Assembly: GCF_000721175.1 (NCBI RefSeq)
Contig: NZ_JOEZ01000035.1
Location: forward strand, 62,001 to 126,000
Direction of reading: 5' to 3'
From: Streptomyces anulatus
GTDB taxonomy: Bacteria > Actinomycetota > Actinomycetes > Streptomycetales > Streptomycetaceae
Length of the DNA stretch: 64,000 bases
The position numbers were made by a program, and so were the translations under genes. Below the pieces are notes generated by a model that saw only the letters and a list, made by a program, of their open reading frames with translations, made no database searches and had not been told where the DNA came from. Below are positions 55,367-62,673 of this stretch, one piece after another. Position 1 is the first letter of the stretch; every line of letters starts with the position of its first letter.

Positions 55367-55427
55367 GGGAAACCCTTCACAGGGTGGCCCCGGCACGCGC
55401 GCTCGGCGCGGGAAGAAGTGACGTGGG

Positions 55428-55499
55428 TCAGCCGGTGGCCACGGGGATGAGGACGATGCTCTTCCGGTTGTGGGCAGTGCCCATCGCAACGACAGTCAT
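55428..55499 (-). CDS. Upstream ORF (23 aa) in rsgA leader
   Basis: A 23-residue frame starting MTVVAMGTAHNRKSI and ending LIPVATG, TGA at 55428. GGAGGTGAGG lies upstream with GAGG 6 nt from the ATG, a better RBS than that of rsgA itself. It lies between the mapped-looking promoter (55570-55598) and rsgA, 61 nt before the TTG start. It could be a translation-regulating leader peptide or a small protein. Confidence 0.55.
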   Translation of the reverse strand: MTVVAMGTAHNRKSIVLIPVATG

Positions 55500-55569
55500 C
55501 AATGTCCTCACCTCCTGGTTCCTCTGGTCTCCGTGCCCCACGCGTCACTGCGGCGTGCGGACGGTGGCC

Positions 55570-55598
55570 ACATTAGCCTGGCCCCGGGAGCGGCTCAA
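55570..55598 (-). promoter_or_regulatory. rsgA promoter
   Basis: On the minus strand TTGAGC (55593-55598) and TAATGT (55570-55575) are separated by exactly 17 bp. It is upstream of the small ORF and rsgA. Confidence 0.65.
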
Positions 55599-55735
55599 CA
55601 GCTTTTCCGCGCACCTCCGATGGAGGCGTCCAGGGGCCGCCCGACCGAGACGTTCGCCGGAGTTACCCACAGATCTCCCTCGATCGGGTGATACGCGTGC
55701 ATAGCCCCCGGTCCGGGGCCGTTAGGGTGCCGAGC

Positions 55736-56236
55736 ATGACCACACCCCAGGCCTCCACCGGCACGTTCACACAAGCCCAGTTGGGCACCCAGATCCTGAT
55801 CGGCTGGAGCGGCCGGCAGCCCGACGCCGACCAGGACACCGCCTACCTCCTCGCCTATTCGCTGGGCGACGGACAGGACGGCCCGGTAGTCGGCCGCGAG
55901 GCGATGCGCGCCGCACTGGAGCGCGCGGGCCTCCACGTCGGCGGCTCGATCCAGGACGCGGCCGAGACATCGGGCATCCAGGCGAAGCTCCTCGTCCAGG
56001 CGGGGCGGGCCGTTCTGACGTTGCCTCACCTCAGCGCGCAGTACCCGGCCCCCGCCGAGTGGCTGGCCGCCGCGCAGGCGCAGGGCCAGGTGTACGGGAT
56101 GTTCGCCACGACCCCGTGGCCGGAGGCGGTTCCCGGGCAGCCGGTCAGCGAGGACCAGTTGCGGGCCTTCGCCGCCGACGAGGATGTCGTCCGCGCCGCC
56201 GCCCACTGCCTGCTCCCGGTCCGCTCCCTGGGCTGA
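55736..56236 (+). CDS. DUF5949-like hypothetical protein
   Basis: A 166-residue cytoplasmic protein resembling Streptomyces DUF5949 proteins (LGTQILIGWSGRQPDADQDTAYLLAYSLGDGQDGP, WLAAAQAQGQVYGMFATTPWPEAVPG). There is no signal peptide or known active site. TAGGGT ends 7 nt before the ATG, so a leaderless transcript is possible. A strong terminator follows. Confidence 0.72.
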   Translation: MTTPQASTGTFTQAQLGTQILIGWSGRQPDADQDTAYLLAYSLGDGQDGPVVGREAMRAALERAGLHVGGSIQDAAETSGIQAKLLVQAGRAVLTLPHLSAQYPAPAEWLAAAQAQGQVYGMFATTPWPEAVPGQPVSEDQLRAFAADEDVVRAAAHCLLPVRSLG

Positions 56237-56264
56237 GCGGTGCCTCCCCTCCCCGCACACACGA

Positions 56265-56300
56265 CGAGGCCCACCACCCCCCGTGGAGTGGTGGGCCTCG
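56265..56300 (+). terminator. Terminator after DUF5949-like gene
   Basis: A perfect 13-bp stem (56265-56277 with 56288-56300) with a 10-nt loop, also usable by the convergent rodlin gene. Confidence 0.8.
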
Positions 56301-56398
56301 CCCGTGCGCCCGTGCGCCTGTGCGGCCGTGCCGCCGTGCCGCGAAAACGAGGACGGGCGGCCCGGAGTGTGATCTCGGGACCGCCCGCGCCCGGTAGG

Positions 56399-56806
56399 TC
56401 AGTTGTTGCCGACGCCGTTGCCGGAGAGGACCGGGATGTCGTCCAGGATGTGCGACAGCGGCTCGTCGCCCTTGGCCTGCGTGGAGTTGTCGGTGCACTG
56501 CTGGTTCTGCGGGTTGGACAGAACGTTGATGTCCTGGACCGCGATCGGCACGACCCCGACGAGCGAACCGACGTTGGCCTTGAGCGGCATGCCGACGCAG
56601 AGCTTGTTCAGGGTGCCCTGAACGAGCTGGTTCTGCGGGCTCCAGTCACCCTTGGTCTCGGCGTTGCCGATCTCCGACTCGGCACCGTTGCCGTTGACGG
56701 TGGTGGTGCCACCGTCGTTGCCGATCGCCATGGCCGTGGGAGCCGCGACTGCGGACAGACCGAGCAGGGACACGGCCACTGCAGCGCCGGCCATCATCTT
56801 CTTCAT
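56399..56806 (-). CDS. rdl: Rodlin (RdlA/RdlB family), full length
   Basis: A 135-residue secreted rodlin. Rodlins form the paired-rod layer on aerial hyphae together with chaplins. The signal peptide [27 protein letters not shown] is followed by [72 protein letters not shown] and a terminal GVGNN. Two Cys, the NQQC/STQAK block and the domain order match RdlA/B of S. coelicolor. The ATG at 56806 has AAAGG. It is the only complete rodlin of three rodlin-related sequences here. A GTAACG element lies about 90 bp upstream of the start. Confidence 0.93.
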   Translation of the reverse strand: MKKMMAGAAVAVSLLGLSAVAAPTAMAIGNDGGTTTVNGNGAESEIGNAETKGDWSPQNQLVQGTLNKLCVGMPLKANVGSLVGVVPIAVQDINVLSNPQNQQCTDNSTQAKGDEPLSHILDDIPVLSGNGVGNN

Positions 56807-56924
56807 CAACTTCACCTTTCGGAGCGTCCCGTTGTGGAACGTACTGATCAACTGCCACCGCCCCTGATCGGTTGCGCAGTACCACTCAAATGGGTTCGTT
56901 ACGGCGCAAGGTCGACGTCGCTCC

Positions 56925-57146
56925 TCAGTACCCAGGGGCTTCAGGCCCAGGGGCCTCGTGCGAGGTGCGCGCCGCCGGCACGAATCCCCCGCCGCGACGG
57001 GGGCCGGGGGCCTGGGGCGGTTCTGCGAGGGGGTGACTGCCTCCGGCCGCCTGCCACTCGGCGACGAGCCGGTCATAGATCGGCGTGCCGCCCGGCGCGG
57101 GCCACCGCTCTTCACTCTGCGGGGTCGGACTGTCGTACGGATCCAT
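56925..57146 (-). CDS. Small hypothetical protein (73 aa)
   Basis: A 73-residue protein with the words [17 protein letters not shown] and [10 protein letters not shown], which I recognise from short Streptomyces hypothetical proteins. It is hydrophilic and lacks a signal peptide. Function is unknown. It lies between the complete rodlin and the first truncated rodlin, on the same strand as both. Confidence 0.6.
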   Translation of the reverse strand: MDPYDSPTPQSEERWPAPGGTPIYDRLVAEWQAAGGSHPLAEPPQAPGPRRGGGFVPAARTSHEAPGPEAPGY

Positions 57147-57334
57147 ACGGAGGCCCTACCCGGTCCGGCGCCGATCGTCTGCCGGGGCTGCGGCATCCGG
57201 TCCAACGGGATGCCCCGGCCGGAGGCCCCGGCACATGGCGAAGGGCCAGCCCGGCCGGTCCGGCGAAGAACGGTCGCCTTACGGATGGACTGGCCCCACG
57301 CGGGTCAGGCGGTACGGACCGGAGCCACCGGGTC

Positions 57335-57575
57335 TCAGTTGTTGCCGGCGCCGTTGCCGGAGAGGATCGGGATGTCGTTCAGGAGGTGCGACAGAGCCTC
57401 GTCACCCTTGGCCTGGGTGGAGTTCTCGGTGCACTGCTGGTTCTGCGGGGAGGACAGGATGTTGATGTCCTGGACGGCGACCGGCACGAGGCCGACGAGC
57501 GAACCGAGGTTCGCCTTGGCCGGCAGAGCGATGCAGGGCTTGTTGAGCGAACCCTGGATGAGCGCGAACTGCGGG
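57335..57575 (-). pseudogene. 5'-truncated rodlin copy A
   Basis: Encodes only the C-terminal half of a rodlin: PQFALIQGSLNKPCIALP, VQDINILSSPQNQQC, AKGDEALSHLLNDIPILS and AGNN, then TGA. There is no signal peptide, start codon or RBS, and the reading frame is entered from unrelated sequence. The 241-bp unit is about 97% identical to copy B (58665-58905) and both stop being similar at the same base, after GCGAACTGCGGG on +. The frame upstream belongs to the secreted protein at 57591 but is shifted. Confidence 0.8.
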
Positions 57576-57590
57576 GTCGTGAGGCAGCGG

Positions 57591-57881
57591 TCAGCCGCCG
57601 AGGGGAACCCCACCGAGCAGCGGAGCGGCACCCTCCGCCGCACCGGTTGCCTGGCCCGCCAGCTTGCCGACCGTGCCGTCCTTCGAGACCGTCTCGGTGG
57701 TCTCGGCGACCGTGTCCACCACCGGATCCACGACCTGCGGGGCACTGGCCATCAGCTGGTTGAGGCCGCTGTCGAGGCTGAAGTTGGGGGCCGTGGGGGT
57801 AGCAGCGGCGAAGGCGGGAGCGGCCGCTCCGAGGGCAGCCACGGAACCGACAACGAGGGCGGCGGTCTTCGCGTACTTCAC
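57591..57881 (-). CDS. Small secreted hypothetical protein
   Basis: A 96-residue secreted protein: MKYAKTAALVVGSVAALGA signal with AFA-AATP cleavage, then a short helical mature part (LDSGLNQLMASAPQVVDPVVDTVAETTETV) ending LLGGVPLGG. It starts at GTG 57881 with GGAAGGGA upstream, as do the neighbouring chaplins. It is not a chaplin (no Cys, no VNVCGN). Its stop lies 15 bp before the rodlin breakpoint. A role in the aerial surface is plausible only from its position. Confidence 0.7.
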   Translation of the reverse strand: MKYAKTAALVVGSVAALGAAAPAFAAATPTAPNFSLDSGLNQLMASAPQVVDPVVDTVAETTETVSKDGTVGKLAGQATGAAEGAAPLLGGVPLGG

Positions 57882-58068
57882 TTTTTCTGGTTCCCTTCCA
57901 CGCGGCGTCTGCTTCGGTCACGTTTCGTGCCGCGCACAAGCTTTCTTTACCTGTGACTTCTGCCGCTTTCTCCCTGATCAACGATCAGACCGCTTTCGGG
58001 AAACTGTGAGGCGACGTCTTTTCTCCGGCGCGGTGCACGAATCCGGTCCGAGAAGCAGCGCACGAAAA

Positions 58069-58098
58069 GGCCCCGGACGGCATCCGCCGTCCGGGGCC
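58069..58098 (-). terminator. Canonical terminator of short chaplin gene
   Basis: A perfect 13-bp GC-rich stem (58069-58081 with 58086-58098) with a 4-nt loop, followed on the minus-strand transcript by TTTT. It starts 38 nt after the chaplin stop codon. Confidence 0.9.
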
Positions 58099-58135
58099 CA
58101 CCGGTTACGGGCACACGGCCCGGCCGGTCAGAGGG

Positions 58136-58369
58136 TCACTTGTTGATGCAGGTGTTGCCGAAGGCCGGGTTCAGCGCACCGATCGCGTTGACGGTGTTGC
58201 CGCAGAGGTTGACCGGAATGTGGATCGGGAGCTGGAGGATGTTGCCCGACAGCACGCCCGGGGAGTGCGCGGCAACGGCCTCGGCACCCGAGTCGGCCAT
58301 GGCCGGCGCGGCCGCGCCCATCGCCATGAGCGCGCCCGCGGCGACTGCGGCAACCTTGGTGTACTTCAC
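58136..58369 (-). CDS. chp: Short chaplin
   Basis: A 77-residue short chaplin. The signal peptide (VKYTKVAAVAAGALMAMGAAAPAMA) is followed by one chaplin domain, SPGVLSGNILQLPIHIPVNL then CGNTVNAIGALNPAFGNTC, with the two conserved Cys. Short chaplins assemble into amyloid at the air-water interface and let aerial hyphae emerge. GTG start at 58369 with GGGACG upstream. The ChpD-H subtype cannot be fixed from sequence alone. Confidence 0.94.
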   Translation of the reverse strand: MKYTKVAAVAAGALMAMGAAAPAMADSGAEAVAAHSPGVLSGNILQLPIHIPVNLCGNTVNAIGALNPAFGNTCINK

Positions 58370-58602
58370 TTTTCGTCCCTTTCCTCGGCGGAGTCCGGTG
58401 CGGCCACGACTGTCGTGCCCGCCCGAGCCGGGTCCTGATCGCTCGCGACTCCGGCGCTGTCCTACGTAACGATGAGCGCCCGGGATCGGAACCGTTCGAA
58501 GGGTGGATTCCCGGATATCCCCCCGAATGCCGCAACGCACGGTGGGCCGCACCGCGGAGAAACGCGGGCGAGGAAACCCGTGCCCGCGTCCCGGGAAAGC
58601 AA

Positions 58603-58647
58603 CGGGCCCGAGCCACTCGGTGGAGGAACGCCGAGGACTCGGGCCCG
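58603..58647 (-). terminator. Hairpin after truncated rodlin copy B
   Basis: CGGGCCCGAG (58603-58612) pairs with 58638-58647, with an inner CTCGG/CCGAG stem. It lies 17 nt beyond the copy B stop and is followed by TTGCTTT on the minus strand, so the truncated copy keeps a working-looking terminator. Confidence 0.65.
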
Positions 58648-58664
58648 AGTAGGGCGGCTGCGGG

Positions 58665-58905
58665 TCAGTTGTTGCCGACGCCGTTGCCGGAGAGGATCGG
58701 GATGTCCTCCAGGATGTGCGACAGAGCCTCGTCACCCTTGGCCTGGGTGGAGTTCTCGGTGCACTGCTGGTTCTGCGGGGAGGACAGGATGTTGACGTCC
58801 TGGACCGCGACCGGCACGAGGCCGACGAGCGAACCGAGGTTCGCCTTGGCCGGCAGAGCGATGCAGGGCTTGTTGAGCGAACCCTGGATGAGCGCGAACT
58901 GCGGG
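58665..58905 (-). pseudogene. 5'-truncated rodlin copy B
   Basis: The C-terminal rodlin half only (PQFALIQGSLNKPCIALP ... VQDVNILSSPQNQQC ... SHILEDIPILS ... VGNN). It is the same length as copy A (241 bp), with about six substitutions and the same upstream breakpoint. An in-frame ATG-type start upstream at 58943 would give MCSFFTNERVVVRPQFALIQ without any signal peptide. It keeps a terminator. Probably non-functional, or a donor for gene conversion. Confidence 0.78.
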
Positions 58906-58913
58906 CGTACGAC

Positions 58914-59330
58914 CACCCGTTCGTTCGTGAAGAAGCTACACACAGGCCCTCCGGCTCATTTCGCCCGAACGGGTGGACGAGATCCGACGACGCTGACATG
59001 CGACACATCAAGAGCGAACTTTTCCTTGCGGTCAACACCAGCAGAGAGCAACCAAGTTGGGGACGAATCGTTTTTTCTTGCTCTGCGCACCGGGAGGCAC
59101 GAGATCAACGGACACCACCCGTTCGGGTGATTACACATTTTCCACGCACATCCAAGTTTCCCGCTCGGTCCCGAGTCGTTATGGCAGTCGTCCAGCGCGC
59201 ACGTCTTCACCACTTTCACCATGGCTTCCCGCGGGATACGGCTGCGGCCGCGGCTCCGCCGATGGCTGCCCGTCTCCGCGCGCGAAGCACCACGCGATGT
59301 CCTCGCGAATGTCCCAAGGAAGGGCAAGTA
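58914..59330. promoter_or_regulatory. Chaplin upstream region with CACCCGAACGGGTG palindromes
   Basis: Palindromic sites of the form CACCCG-TT-CGGGTG occur at 59116-59129 (perfect) and 58962-58975 (one mismatch, CGCCCG-AA-CGGGTG), and a half-like copy (CACCCGTTCG) at 58914-58923. The stretch 58980-59170 is clearly more AT-rich than its surroundings, with a T6 run at 59071. No ORF is credible. It is the likely control region of the long chaplin. Promoter hexamers could not be assigned. Confidence 0.5.
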
Positions 59331-59966
59331 ATGCGACAGGTCTTGAACAAAAGCATTATCGTCATGGCGGCCGCATCGGGCCTCCTGGCGGCGGTGGGCG
59401 GCACCGCACACGCCGACGCGTCGGCCGAGGGGGCGGCCGTCGGTTCGCCGGGGGTCGGTTCGGGCAACGTCGTTCAGGCGCCGGTGCACGTCCCGGTCAA
59501 TGTGTGCGGCAACACCGTCAATGTGATCGCCCTGCTGAACCCGGCCTTCGGCAACAAGTGCGTGAACGCCGACGGCCCGAAGCACAACCACCCGCCGGTG
59601 GACAAGCCGCCGGTGGACAAGCCGCCGGTCGACGAACCGCCCGTGGACGAGCCCCCGGTCGACAAGCCCCCGGTGGACCAGCCGCCCGTGGACGAGCCCC
59701 CGGTCGACGAACCCCCGGTCGACAAGCCCCCGGTGAACCAGCCGCCCGTGGACCAGCCGCCGGTGGACCAGCCGCCCGTCGACACCCCCGGTACCGACAC
59801 CCCTGGCTCGGACACTCCCGGTTCCGGCACGCCCGGGTCCAACACCCCGGACGTGCAGCTGGCCGAAACCGGTGCCGCCGACCTGGGCCTGGCCGCCGGC
59901 GCGAGCGCCGCGCTGCTGCTCGGTGGTGCGGTGCTGATGCGCCGCACGCGCAACGCGCGGGACTGA
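59331..59966 (+). CDS. chp: Sortase-anchored chaplin with PPVD repeat stalk
   Basis: A 211-residue chaplin. The signal peptide (VMAAASGLLAAVGGTAHA, cleavage about residue 28) is followed by one chaplin domain (GSGNVVQAPVHVPVNVCGNTVNVIALLNPAFGNKC), 13 units of PPV(D/N)(K/E/Q/T) at about residues 88-152 (59592-59786), a TPGSDTPGSG linker, and a sorting signal LAETG with a hydrophobic helix and RRTRNARD tail. Sortase should attach it to peptidoglycan. S. coelicolor long chaplins ChpA-C have two chaplin domains. This one has one plus a charged-alternating Pro-rich stalk. ATG 59331 with AAGGAAGGG. Confidence 0.93.
   Translation: MRQVLNKSIIVMAAASGLLAAVGGTAHADASAEGAAVGSPGVGSGNVVQAPVHVPVNVCGNTVNVIALLNPAFGNKCVNADGPKHNHPPVDKPPVDKPPVDEPPVDEPPVDKPPVDQPPVDEPPVDEPPVDKPPVNQPPVDQPPVDQPPVDTPGTDTPGSDTPGSGTPGSNTPDVQLAETGAADLGLAAGASAALLLGGAVLMRRTRNARD
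59592..59786 (+). repeat. 15-bp tandem repeat coding PPVDx, 13 units
   Basis: Thirteen in-frame 15-bp units (CCGCCGGTGGACAAG-like) encode the chaplin stalk. Synonymous changes and K/E/Q swaps distinguish units, so slippage-driven length variation between strains is likely. Confidence 0.9.
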
Positions 59967-59988
59967 CAGAGCTCCTGCGGGAGAGCGA

Positions 59989-60024
59989 GGTCCGGCCGGA
60001 CAGCGGGGACTGTCCGGCCGGACC
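59989..60024 (+). terminator. Long chaplin terminator
   Basis: A perfect 15-bp stem (59989-60003 with 60010-60024) with a 6-nt loop, then TTCTGTGT, 22 nt after the chaplin stop. The rest of 60025-60232 shows no gene. Confidence 0.85.
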
Positions 60025-60232
60025 TTCTGTGTGCGCGGTGCCCCGTTCTCCCGGGACTCCGGGCGCGGCGGTGGAACGACGGGCCCGGGGCACCGCGCGC
60101 CCCGGGGAGCGAGCGGGACGGCGGGAAGGGCCGGGAACGTGGCACTACCTCTACGGGGAGGCCGGGGAGTCCGCGGAGCCGGGAGGCCGGGGACGGCCCT
60201 CGTCCGGTGAGGCGGTTGCGCGCTGACCGCCG

Positions 60233-61453
60233 TCAGCCCGCGATGCGTTCGAAGATGGCCGCGAGGCCCTGGCCGCCGCCGATGCACATCGTCTCCAGGC
60301 CGTACCGGGCCTCGCGGCGGTGGAGTTCGCGGGAGAGGGTGGCGAGGATGCGGGCTCCGGTGGCGCCGACCGGGTGGCCCAGCGAGATGCCGGAGCCGTT
60401 GACGTTGATCCGCTGTTCGTGGTCGGTGTCGCCGAGGCCCAACTCCCTTGTGCAGGCGAGCACCTGGGCGGCGAACGCCTCGTTCAGCTCGATCAGGTCG
60501 AGGTCGGCGAGGGTGAGGCCCGCCCGGTCGAGGGCGGTACGGGTGGCGGCGACGGGGGCGATGCCCATCGTCGCGGCGGGGACCCCGGCGCGGGCGCAGG
60601 AGACGAGGCGGACGAGCGGGGTGAGGCCGAGGCGTTCGGCGGTCTCGGCGCTGGTGACCAGGCAGGCGGCGGCCGCGTCGTTCTGGCCGCTGGCGTTGCC
60701 CGCGGTGACGGTGGCGTCCGGGTCGGACTTCGCCATCACCGGCCGGAGGGCGGCGAGTTGTTCGGCGGTGGTGTCGGGGCGGGGGTGCTCGTCGGCGGTG
60801 ACGGTCGTTTCGCCCTTGCGGGTGCGTACGGTGACGGGGGCGGTCTCCGCGTCGTAGCGGCCCTCGGCGGCGGCGCGGGCGGCGCGCCGCTGGGAGCGCA
60901 GGGCCAGGGCGTCCTGGTCGGCACGGCTGATGCCGTACTCCCGGCGCAGGTTCTCCGCCGTCTCGATCATGCCGCCGGGGACCGGGTGGTTGACGCCTCC
61001 GGCGGTGACGCGGCCTTGGGCGAGGGCGTCGTGGAGCTGGAGGCCGGGGCCCTTGATCCCCCAGCGGCCGTCGTGGGTGTAGTAGGGGGCGGCGCTCATC
61101 ACGTCGACGCCTCCCGCGATCACGACGTCGCTGAATCCGGCCCTGATCTGCATCGCCGCGTCCAGCACCGCCTGGAGCCCGGAGCCGCAGCGGCGGTCGA
61201 TCTGGGAGCCGGTGACCGTGGCGGGCAGTCCGGCGTCCAGGGCGGCCACCCGGCCGATGGCGGGGGCGTCGCTGGTCGGGTAGGCGTGGCCGAGGATCAC
61301 CTCGTCGACCCGGGCGGGGTCGATGCCGGTCCGGGCGACGATCTCCGCGATGACGTGTGCGGCCAGCGCGGCCGGGGTCTGCTGGGCGAAGACCCCGCCG
61401 AAGCGGCCGATGGGGGTACGCAGGGGTTCGCAGATGACGACGTCGAGCGGCAC
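60233..61453 (-). CDS. Thiolase, PcaF-like (3-oxoadipyl-CoA/acetyl-CoA acetyltransferase)
   Basis: A 406-residue thiolase. Active-site Cys89 is in DRRCGSGLQAV, the His in NVNGSGISLGHPVGATG and second Cys in MCIGGGQGLA. Thiolases of this group cleave 3-oxoadipyl-CoA to succinyl-CoA and acetyl-CoA. The neighbouring CoA-transferase A and B subunits suggest exactly this end of the beta-ketoadipate pathway, although acetoacetyl-CoA thiolase is not excluded. It lies 53 bp downstream of the LysR regulator on the same strand. Confidence 0.88.
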   Translation of the reverse strand: MPLDVVICEPLRTPIGRFGGVFAQQTPAALAAHVIAEIVARTGIDPARVDEVILGHAYPTSDAPAIGRVAALDAGLPATVTGSQIDRRCGSGLQAVLDAAMQIRAGFSDVVIAGGVDVMSAAPYYTHDGRWGIKGPGLQLHDALAQGRVTAGGVNHPVPGGMIETAENLRREYGISRADQDALALRSQRRAARAAAEGRYDAETAPVTVRTRKGETTVTADEHPRPDTTAEQLAALRPVMAKSDPDATVTAGNASGQNDAAAACLVTSAETAERLGLTPLVRLVSCARAGVPAATMGIAPVAATRTALDRAGLTLADLDLIELNEAFAAQVLACTRELGLGDTDHEQRINVNGSGISLGHPVGATGARILATLSRELHRREARYGLETMCIGGGQGLAAIFERIAG

Positions 61454-61506
61454 GGCGGGCCTTCCTTCAGGGGCGACGGGCGGGGCGCCAGGTCGTGTCC
61501 GGCGGA

Positions 61507-62532
61507 TCAGGACCGGATGGTCCGCGGGACACGCCCTGGTGGTGGGGTGACCTTCGCATCCGGCGGCTGAGTCGGTCCAATACCGGATACACCCCCGATC
61601 GAGAGGGCCGGCGTCTCAATCGGTCCTCCGTCCGGCCCGTGTACGGGGGTCGGCAGGGCGTCCCGGGCGATGGCGAGCACGGCGTGCAGGGCGGCGGAGG
61701 GGTTGTCGGGGCGCCAGGCCAGGGCCGCCTGGAGGCGGATGGGCGGGCCGGCGAGGGGCCGGTAGACCAGTCCGCTCTGCTGGATGTGCCGCACGGAGGT
61801 GACCGTGAGGGTGATGCCGACGCCGGCGGCGACGAGCGCCATGATCGTGTACGAGTCGGGGGCCTCCTGGACGACGCGCGGGGTGAACCCGGCGCTCTCG
61901 CAGGCCTCGGTCATGGCGTCGCGCACGGTGGAGCCGGTGTTGGCGGGGAAGGAGACGAACGGTTCGTCCGCCAGCTCGGCGAGCGGCACCGCCTCGTGCC
62001 GGGCGAGCGGGTGGTCGAAGGGCAGGGCACACACCAGCTCCTCCTCGTCGATCACCCGGTGGTCGACTCCGGGCCGGGTCACCGGCAGCCGGACGAAGCC
62101 CAGGTCGAGCGAGCCGTCGGCGACCCGGGACAGCGCGACGTCGGCGTACGTCTGGCCGGTCATGACCAGTTCGAGCCCGGGGTGTGCGGCGCGTACGGCG
62201 CGGGTGAGCCGGGGCAGCGTCTCGTGGCTGGAGGCTCCGGCGAAGCCGATGGTCACCCGGCCGTACTCGCCCCGGCCCGCCGAGCGGGCGGCCCGGACTG
62301 CGGTGTCGAGGTCGTCGAGGACGGTCCGTACGGGTTCGAGGAAGGTCTCCCCCGCGCCGGTGAGCCGGACGGAGCGCGTGTTGCGGCGGAAGAGCTGGAC
62401 GCCGAGCTCCTTCTCCAGCTGCCGGATCTGCTGGCTCAGGGGCGGTTGTGCCATCTGGAGGCGCTTGGCGGCCCGGCCGAAGTGCAGCTCCTCGGCCACG
62501 GCGAGGAAGGCCTTCAGGTGGCGCAGTTCCAT
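61507..62532 (-). CDS. LysR family transcriptional regulator
   Basis: A 341-residue LysR-type regulator. The N-terminal wHTH is MELRHLKAFLAVAEELHFGRAAKRLQMAQPPLSQQIRQLEKELG-type and the effector domain follows (VTIGFAGASSHETLPRL, VAAGVGITLTV). Proline- and glycine-rich residues end the protein. It is divergent from the CoA-transferase A gene and upstream of the thiolase, so it probably responds to an intermediate such as 3-oxoadipate or muconate (inference). Its 3' coding end carries copies of sequence words that also occur in the divergent promoter. Confidence 0.9.
   Translation of the reverse strand: MELRHLKAFLAVAEELHFGRAAKRLQMAQPPLSQQIRQLEKELGVQLFRRNTRSVRLTGAGETFLEPVRTVLDDLDTAVRAARSAGRGEYGRVTIGFAGASSHETLPRLTRAVRAAHPGLELVMTGQTYADVALSRVADGSLDLGFVRLPVTRPGVDHRVIDEEELVCALPFDHPLARHEAVPLAELADEPFVSFPANTGSTVRDAMTEACESAGFTPRVVQEAPDSYTIMALVAAGVGITLTVTSVRHIQQSGLVYRPLAGPPIRLQAALAWRPDNPSAALHAVLAIARDALPTPVHGPDGGPIETPALSIGGVSGIGPTQPPDAKVTPPPGRVPRTIRS
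61573..61585. promoter_or_regulatory. CGGTCCAATACCG motif inside LysR 3' end
   Basis: This 13-bp near-palindrome reads CGGTATTGGACCG on the minus strand, toward the thiolase. The core CGGTATTGGAC is repeated in the promoter at 62605-62615, and GCGTCTCAAT follows at 61611-61620 as at 62583-62592. Probably a LysR-type binding site. Confidence 0.45.
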
Positions 62533-62582
62533 GCGGGTCCTCCCCTGGCTCCCCCAACTCTTCCGGCTGAGTGAGATCGTGC

Positions 62583-62619
62583 GCGTCTCAATGTGAGCCT
62601 AATTCGGTATTGGACACCG
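62583..62619. promoter_or_regulatory. LysR/CoA-transferase divergent operator region
   Basis: GCGTCTCAAT (62583-62592) and CGGTATTGGACACCG (62605-62619, TCGGT-N7-ACCGA arms) lie between the divergent starts. Their core words are duplicated at 61573-61620. A dyad of this size and position is typical of LysR operators. Confidence 0.5.
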
Positions 62620-62673
62620 ATCAATGCCCCCTGGCACGGTGGGGCGACCTGTACACCGACGTCGGGGAGCGCT

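Noticed and set aside
57335..57881. One fused gene: secreted protein 57591 continuing into rodlin copy A by frameshift
   Set aside because: The secreted protein has its own TGA at 57591 and the rodlin part is in another frame. Copy B shares the same breakpoint without this neighbour.
59592..59786. Tandem 15-bp repeats considered as a CRISPR array
   Set aside because: Repeats are contiguous without spacers and encode an in-frame PPVD stalk.
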